From: an uncultured Bacteroidales bacterium
GTDB lineage: Bacteria; Bacteroidota; Bacteroidia; Bacteroidales; F082
Direction of reading: 5' to 3'
Assembly: GCA_947303395.1 (NCBI GenBank)
Contig: CAMYYD010000011.1
Coordinates: 1 to 64,000 of the forward strand
Length of the DNA stretch: 64,000 bases
Of the stretch, positions 59,813 to 64,000 are shown one piece after another. The translations under genes and the position numbers were made by a program. The notes under the pieces are model-generated. The model did no database searches and had not been told where the DNA came from. It was given only the letters and a program-made list of their open reading frames with translations. How positions within the stretch are numbered: the stretch's first letter is position 1; every line of letters begins with the position of its first letter.

Positions 59813-60895
59813 CTTTTTTCTATCTGAAATCATCACGTCAATAGCCCCTACTCCGAATCTCGAAATCGACGCCATTCTGTTTGATGTATTGTCATAGTTT
59901 TTCAGCTCCTCGATAATAGCATTCTTCAAAACGCCATTGCCTACACCATGGATAAACGTAACCTTCGAATAGTCGTTTTCTATAGCGCTGTCAAGCATTT
60001 TCTTGAAATAATTGATCTGAACTCTAAAAATATCGTTGCTCGACATCCCTAAAATATTGTCAACCAACTCGCCGATGTGCAAATCAACTATCGCCTCGCC
60101 CGGCTGTGTCTGATGCTTGTCAATAGCCGCAGCCTTCTTCACGATGTCTTTATTGGCCTTCGGCTGCATCACACCGTCTTTCGTCAGCTTGGTGTAGTCT
60201 GTTTCCGAGCCCTTCAATGCCGTAACCGTCGACAAACAAATCATCAGCGCCTTCTCGCCCAACAATCCTGACTCAACAAAGCTTCCATCTTTGAAAAAGC
60301 GACTGGTTCTCAACGAGAAAGGCGCATGCAACGGATGATAAACAAAGTCGATATCACTCTGACAAAGCACCACCTGAATCACGCCTTCACACCAATGAGC
60401 AATGTCGTCACGCGAGATGGCTTCAACCACAACTTTTGAAAATGGCGCTATGCTTCCATAGTCGATATTTGCATATTTCTCTTCTTCTTTCAGATTGAAA
60501 CTGTACAAAGCGTCCGCCGGAGTGTTGTTCACCACCGCAACATCAATCAATCCGGTCAACAGCCACTGCTGGTCATGCGGGATAAATGCGAGGTAAATTC
60601 CTTCTTCTTCCGAACTTTTCGCAAAACGACGCAATTCACTTCTCCGCGACTCATTCTTCGTCTCTTCTGCTATAATCTGTTGATTCTTAATCTCTTTCTG
60701 CACATTATCAACAACCTGCTGCTGTCTCGTAGGTTGCGCCCTGAAATCCAGCACCAACTCGCTCATCAACACCGGCACATTAAAACCATCTTCAATCTCA
60801 ACCTCGGCCATTCTCGTGTCGATAATCTTTTTAATAACTCCTCCACCCTTGTCATTCAAGAAGTTAACTCTATCTCCAACTTTAAAACTTTCCAT
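59810..60895 (-). CDS. DUF2027 and Smr domain protein
   Basis: A 361-residue protein typical of Bacteroidota. The N-terminal DUF2027/SH3-like part begins FKVGDRVNFLNDKGGGVIKK and contains MAEVEIEDGFNVPVLMSELV. A beta-rich middle follows, and the C-terminal Smr domain (about 265-361) has VDLHIGELVD and FIHGVGNGVLKNAIIEEL, the DLHG-like and HGxGxGxL motifs of MutS2-type Smr domains, which are nucleases or RNA/DNA-binding modules. The His in DLH is present, although the usual following Gly is Ile. The actual role is unknown. Its stop codon lies in the 3' end of tRNA-Arg. Confidence 0.87.
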   Translation of the reverse strand: MESFKVGDRVNFLNDKGGGVIKKIIDTRMAEVEIEDGFNVPVLMSELVLDFRAQPTRQQQVVDNVQKEIKNQQIIAEETKNESRRSELRRFAKSSEEEGIYLAFIPHDQQWLLTGLIDVAVVNNTPADALYSFNLKEEEKYANIDYGSIAPFSKVVVEAISRDDIAHWCEGVIQVVLCQSDIDFVYHPLHAPFSLRTSRFFKDGSFVESGLLGEKALMICLSTVTALKGSETDYTKLTKDGVMQPKANKDIVKKAAAIDKHQTQPGEAIVDLHIGELVDNILGMSSNDIFRVQINYFKKMLDSAIENDYSKVTFIHGVGNGVLKNAIIEELKNYDNTSNRMASISRFGVGAIDVMISDRKK

Positions 60896-60915
60896 TTCAT
60901 TAAATTTTTAATGTG

Positions 60916-60923
60916 CAAAAATA
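60916..60923 (-). promoter_or_regulatory. Putative promoter -7 element of the DUF2027-Smr gene (TATTTTTG)
   Basis: TATTTTTG on the minus strand, 21 bases before the ATG. Confidence 0.55.
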
Positions 60924-60943
60924 CAAAAAAAACACAATATCTT

Positions 60944-61049
60944 GTCATTTCGAGCGCAACGAAGTGAAGTCGAGAAATCCTTTTTTATAAATCTTTTTAA
61001 AAAGATTTCTCCATTCCGCTTCATTTCATTACGCTACAGTCGAAATGAC
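60944..61049. repeat. 106-bp imperfect palindromic element (GTCATTTCGA ends)
   Basis: The ends GTCATTTCGA (60944-60953) and TCGAAATGAC (61040-61049) are inverted. Inner arms also pair: about 13 of 16 bases over the GCGCAACGAAGTGAAG arm, and GAGAAATC with GATTTCTC around a short AT-rich centre. It fills the space between two divergent promoters. The structure is like a MITE or REP-type element; parts of it recur at 43916-43964 and 48101-48125. Confidence 0.75.
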
Positions 61050-61060
61050 GAAATATTTTG

Positions 61061-61068
61061 TATTTTTG
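61061..61068 (+). promoter_or_regulatory. Putative promoter -7 element of the radical SAM gene (TATTTTTG)
   Basis: TATTTTTG lies 16 bases before the ATG at 61084 and downstream of an alternative in-frame ATG at 61045, so it supports the later start. Confidence 0.55.
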
Positions 61069-61083
61069 CAAAAAATAATTGTA

Positions 61084-62037
61084 ATGTTCCCTTGGGGCGA
61101 TAATCGTCGTTTTAACAGCTATTCCTCGTACTTTCAGCGCGAGTTCGGCGGTCGTGTGCAAAAAATAAGCATCGACGCAGGCTTCAGTTGCCCTAACCGC
61201 GACGGCAAAATAAGCACTAGAGGCTGTACTTTCTGTCGCAACGACGCGTTCAATCCTTCATACTGCCGTCCCGAGAAAAGCGTACGCCAACAAATCGAGG
61301 AAGGCATCGAATTCCATCAGCGCCGTTATCGTCGCGCAAATTCGTATCTAGCTTATTTTCAAGCTTTTAGCAACACTTACAAGCCCCTCGATGAATTAGA
61401 AAAGCTCTATCGTGAAGCATTATCAGTCCCAGGCATCATCGGCCTCGTCATCGGCACCCGTCCCGACTGCATCAACGAGGAAATTTTGGAGATGCTGAAA
61501 AACATTTCATCTCCCAAAGGCAAGACATGTCTTGTCCCTATCATTCTCGAACTCGGCATAGAATCCGTTTACGATTCCACATTATCTCGCGTCAATCGTG
61601 GCCACGACTTCGCCACCGCTCGCAATGCCATCGAACTTGTTCACAATTCCGGTTTCCATTGCGGCGGTCATTTCATCTTCGGACTCCCCGGAGAATCTCG
61701 CAACATGATGCTTCACGCAGCTGACATAATCTCTGAGTTGCCTCTCACAACAGCGAAATTTCATCAGCTTCAGATATTCAAGGATACAAAAATGGCTGAT
61801 GAATATCTCGCAAATCCTTCTGACTTTCATTTGTTTACGTTAGAAGATTACATTGAATTTGTCATCGACTTCATCGAGCGGCTCAACCCTAATATTGTCA
61901 TCGAACGCTTTGCAGGTGAAGTTCCACCTCGCTACCTGGTCTCCAAACCCTGGCTTAACCTTCGATACGACCAAGTTCTATCCCTAATCGAAAAACGCCT
62001 CGAAGAAAGAAACACTTATCAAGGAAAAAAGTTTTAG
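61084..62037 (+). CDS. Radical SAM protein, TIGR01212 (YhcC) family
   Basis: A 317-residue radical SAM protein of the YhcC group, whose reaction is not established. It starts MFPWGDNRRFNSYSSYFQRE; the iron-sulphur cysteines lie in FSCPNRDGKISTRGCTFCRN, then AYFQAFSNTYKPLDELEKLY, GLVIGTRPDC, LELGIESVYDSTLSRVNRGHD and FHCGGHFIFGLPGE follow the TIGR01212 pattern. An upstream in-frame ATG (61045) lies inside the palindromic element and ahead of the promoter -7 site, so 61084 is preferred. The SpoU gene starts two bases after its stop, suggesting one transcript and a possible link to RNA modification. Confidence 0.9.
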   Translation: MFPWGDNRRFNSYSSYFQREFGGRVQKISIDAGFSCPNRDGKISTRGCTFCRNDAFNPSYCRPEKSVRQQIEEGIEFHQRRYRRANSYLAYFQAFSNTYKPLDELEKLYREALSVPGIIGLVIGTRPDCINEEILEMLKNISSPKGKTCLVPIILELGIESVYDSTLSRVNRGHDFATARNAIELVHNSGFHCGGHFIFGLPGESRNMMLHAADIISELPLTTAKFHQLQIFKDTKMADEYLANPSDFHLFTLEDYIEFVIDFIERLNPNIVIERFAGEVPPRYLVSKPWLNLRYDQVLSLIEKRLEERNTYQGKKF

Positions 62038-62039
62038 AT

Positions 62040-62561
62040 ATGTACATCAAATCCAACGATCTTTTCTCCAAATCTCGCCCGGAATCAATTTATGATTCCT
62101 TCTCACGCCCCATAGTCCTCGCCGACAATCTCCTCACTCCCGACAACATGGGAGCTATGATTCGTCTTTCCGATAACATCGGAGCATCTGAGATGATTTT
62201 TCTCGGGACCGAGCCGACAAACACTCTCGGAAGAGTGAGAAAATGCGCCGCTTCAAGCCGCGACAACATAAAATGGTACTTCACAGAGGAAAACGACCTT
62301 AGAAAACTGATTCCTGCAAATAAAAGAATCGTCGCCATCGAAACGGCAACGAATGCTACAAATATCTACGAAACTGAGCTTCCTGCTGATGTTGCATTCA
62401 TTGTTGGCAACGAGAGCCACGGCATCCGTGAAGAAATTTTAAGCCAATGCGACATGGTTGTCTACATCCCGATTCCAGGACCGACACGTTCACTCAACGT
62501 CTCCCACGCCGCCTCCGTCGCTCTCTTCGAATGGTACCGGCAACAAACAACAAAAAAATAA
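62040..62561 (+). CDS. SpoU/TrmH family RNA 2'-O-methyltransferase
   Basis: A 173-residue SPOUT methyltransferase that probably methylates a ribose in tRNA or rRNA. All three SpoU motifs are present: NLLTPDNMGAMIRLSDNIGA (motif 1, with N and R), VAFIVGNESHGIREEIL (motif 2) and VYIPIPGPTRSLNVSHAASVALFEW (motif 3). The knot-forming C-terminal region is complete, and there is no N-terminal substrate-binding extension, so the RNA target is open. It lies two bases after the radical SAM gene and ends at a palindromic terminator. Confidence 0.9.
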   Translation: MYIKSNDLFSKSRPESIYDSFSRPIVLADNLLTPDNMGAMIRLSDNIGASEMIFLGTEPTNTLGRVRKCAASSRDNIKWYFTEENDLRKLIPANKRIVAIETATNATNIYETELPADVAFIVGNESHGIREEILSQCDMVVYIPIPGPTRSLNVSHAASVALFEWYRQQTTKK

Positions 62562-62589
62562 GAGACGCGATTGCGTCTCTTATTTTTTT
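62559..62589. terminator. Bidirectional terminator (AAGAGACGC palindrome)
   Basis: TAAGAGACGC (62559-62568) pairs with GCGTCTCTTA (62573-62582) around GATT and is followed by seven T residues; an A run precedes it, so it works on both strands. The loop GATT is the same as in the terminator at 1672. Confidence 0.8.
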
Positions 62590-62612
62590 CTGCTCGTTTC
62601 TTAATTCTCAAA

Positions 62613-64000
62613 TTACTTTACAACAACGCGCTGAACTGTTGTATTGTTAGCGTTGTCGATGATGTTGAAGTAGTAAACACCAGCGCCAAAGCTGCTCATG
62701 TCAACTGTGTTGTCGCGAACGATGTTGATGAGTTGACCTGTTGCGCTGTAGATAGCGATAACGCTAATGTTTTCACCTTCAACTGTAACCATACCTGTTG
62801 TTGGGTTTGGATATACATTGAATGCATTAGCTGAAACCTCGATTGTTGACAATTCACCAACGTGGAGTGTCACAGGAATCTGAACCTCTTCGAGGTCTTC
62901 ATCATTTGTTTCGATGAACAACATTGCCTCATATGTGCTACCATTGTTAAGACCGATTGTGTTCAATGTAAGAACAACTGTTTCTGTTGCGCCACCAGCG
63001 ACTGAACCTTCGATTGCGCTGAGTGATGCCCATGAACCTGGGATAAGTGTACCCTGGCATTCAACTGTGATCAACCATGCACCACCGAAGCTACCTGCTG
63101 AATAGCAGTGCTCGAATGAACCGCCCTGTGTGCTGAGCCAGTTACCATCAGCTTCCTCACCGTATTCACCACCGTCCATTGTTAATGGATATTCACCTGC
63201 GTTCTGCATCAAACCGACTGTTGCCCACATTGTCTGACCTGTCATGTAGACGTCTTCTGTGAATGTTGCTTCAAGCCATGTGCCTAATGCTGATGATGTG
63301 ATAGTTGTTTCTGCGAGCATATCACCTGGCTGGTTGTAGAAACCTTCACCGTAGATACGGAATGTGTAGGTATTGTCTGCTGAAGCATACTGCTCGCTGG
63401 TTAAGAATTTCACTTTGTTTACCTTCATACCCATTGCTGCTGAGCCGTAAGCTGTACCTGGCAAACGGATAGCCATCTCACGTGAGTAAGGGCCACCTGA
63501 TGAACCGATGCCGCTGTAAGCTTCACCATCATGATATTTGAGTTCAGCTGTCTGTGAGCCTGCGCCACCTTCGCCGAAGTCAACCCATGCGTGCCAGTCA
63601 CCCATTGCTGTACCTGAGTTAGCAATTGTGATGTCAACTGTTGTAGCATCGTCTTCTTCAACTGTCTCTTCAATTGCCTCTGGAGCGATTGTCAAATGAG
63701 GAACTGAAACACCACCGATAAGAGTCAATTTAACATTGTCAACATAGTACTCTGACACTGCTGCACTTGTTGGAGGATAGAAGTCGATAGCATCCAATTT
63801 ACGCTGACCTGCGCCACCGCTAGCCTGCTGGCTGAACTGCCATGTGCAAACCTCTGTACCAGCGACATAGAATATTGCTACGTCAGCATCGAGGTCGATG
63901 TCATACTTAACTGTGAACCATGTGTCGAATGGGAATGTGAAGGTGTGATCAACACCACCAACCTGGATCTTTGTGCCGTTTGTTGAGTGGTTGTAGTGAA
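62613..64000 (-). CDS. Secreted protein with T9SS sorting domain, 3' part (5' end outside window)
   Basis: The minus-strand frame is open from 64000 to the stop at 62613, so this is the C-terminal 460 or so residues of a longer protein; the first in-frame start-like codon (TTG, 63797) is internal. It shows a concanavalin-like or jelly-roll region (VKYDIDLDADVAIFYVAG, KLDAIDFYPP), an IgG-like beta region with repeated VEEDDATTVDITIANSGTA and FEHCYSAGSFGGAW, and a C-terminal T9SS type A domain (FNVYPNPTTGMVTVEG, ending VQRVVVK). The codon use is very biased, which suggests high expression. The function is unknown; export by the T9SS is expected. Confidence 0.85.
   Translation of the reverse strand, partial: HYNHSTNGTKIQVGGVDHTFTFPFDTWFTVKYDIDLDADVAIFYVAGTEVCTWQFSQQASGGAGQRKLDAIDFYPPTSAAVSEYYVDNVKLTLIGGVSVPHLTIAPEAIEETVEEDDATTVDITIANSGTAMGDWHAWVDFGEGGAGSQTAELKYHDGEAYSGIGSSGGPYSREMAIRLPGTAYGSAAMGMKVNKVKFLTSEQYASADNTYTFRIYGEGFYNQPGDMLAETTITSSALGTWLEATFTEDVYMTGQTMWATVGLMQNAGEYPLTMDGGEYGEEADGNWLSTQGGSFEHCYSAGSFGGAWLITVECQGTLIPGSWASLSAIEGSVAGGATETVVLTLNTIGLNNGSTYEAMLFIETNDEDLEEVQIPVTLHVGELSTIEVSANAFNVYPNPTTGMVTVEGENISVIAIYSATGQLINIVRDNTVDMSSFGAGVYYFNIIDNANNTTVQRVVVK

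Noticed and set aside
61045..61083. N-terminal extension of the radical SAM protein from an ATG at 61045
   Set aside because: This ATG is in the end of the palindromic element and lies upstream of the putative -7 site.

Overview
The window looks like a chromosome segment of a Bacteroidota bacterium, most likely an uncultured gut- or rumen-type member of the Bacteroidales. The grounds are the fused SecDF translocase, six secreted proteins with type IX secretion (T9SS) C-terminal sorting domains, many promoters with the Bacteroidota -7 element TAnnTTTG, a tmRNA tag of the Bacteroidota form (GENTYALAA), lineage-restricted families (DUF5606, DUF2027-Smr) and almost no Shine-Dalgarno signals. No phage, plasmid, IS element, transposase or CRISPR array was seen. 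The genus cannot be named from this sequence alone.

Layout. 1-1.7 kb: 3' part of secDF. 1.8-8.9 kb: a 1540-residue LRR/InlB-like T9SS adhesin and a TPR/PD40/OmpA protein resembling PorE. 8.9-12 kb: tightly coupled purM-prfA-pyrF. 12-16.5 kb (minus strand): thioesterase, Omp28-like T9SS protein, ilvE, methyltransferase. 16.7-20 kb: htpG, lemA and a TPM-domain protein. 20-28.3 kb: TonB receptor, ftsE, two glycosyltransferases, murB, pyrD-pyrK, DUF5606. 28.4-32.2 kb: MsbA-like exporter, purB, lipocalin. 32.3-39.4 kb: lpdA, lytic transglycosylase, uvrA, glucosaminidase, rsmG. 39.4-43.9 kb: M16 protease and MFS transporter. 44-56.2 kb: secreted-protein island with two tandem T9SS paralogs, a 78-residue peptide with a CTERM-like tail, and a 2701-residue fibronectin-III/discoidin giant. 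56.5-59.8 kb: three tRNAs, a LOG-family protein, a sigma-54 response regulator, tmRNA and a cupin. 59.8-64 kb: DUF2027-Smr protein, radical SAM protein, SpoU methyltransferase and the 3' part of another T9SS protein.

How the genes work together. Most of the window is housekeeping: nucleotide synthesis (purM, purB, pyrF, pyrD, pyrK), translation and its quality control (prfA, rsmG, ssrA, SpoU, tRNAs), cell wall and division (murB, ftsE, lytic transglycosylase, glucosaminidase), repair and folding (uvrA, htpG). The accessory layer is T9SS-exported surface protein.

The most notable signal is a set of short palindromes. The GTAGAGACGC family forms terminator hairpins between genes, yet it also lies in frame inside two unrelated essential genes, murB and pyrK, where both copies encode the same peptide CRDAIHR. 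murB also carries a second, triple-hairpin insertion. This resembles the Rickettsia palindromic elements. A second notable signal is an array of four TTTTATTCT repeats spaced 19-21 bp upstream of the giant adhesin gene.
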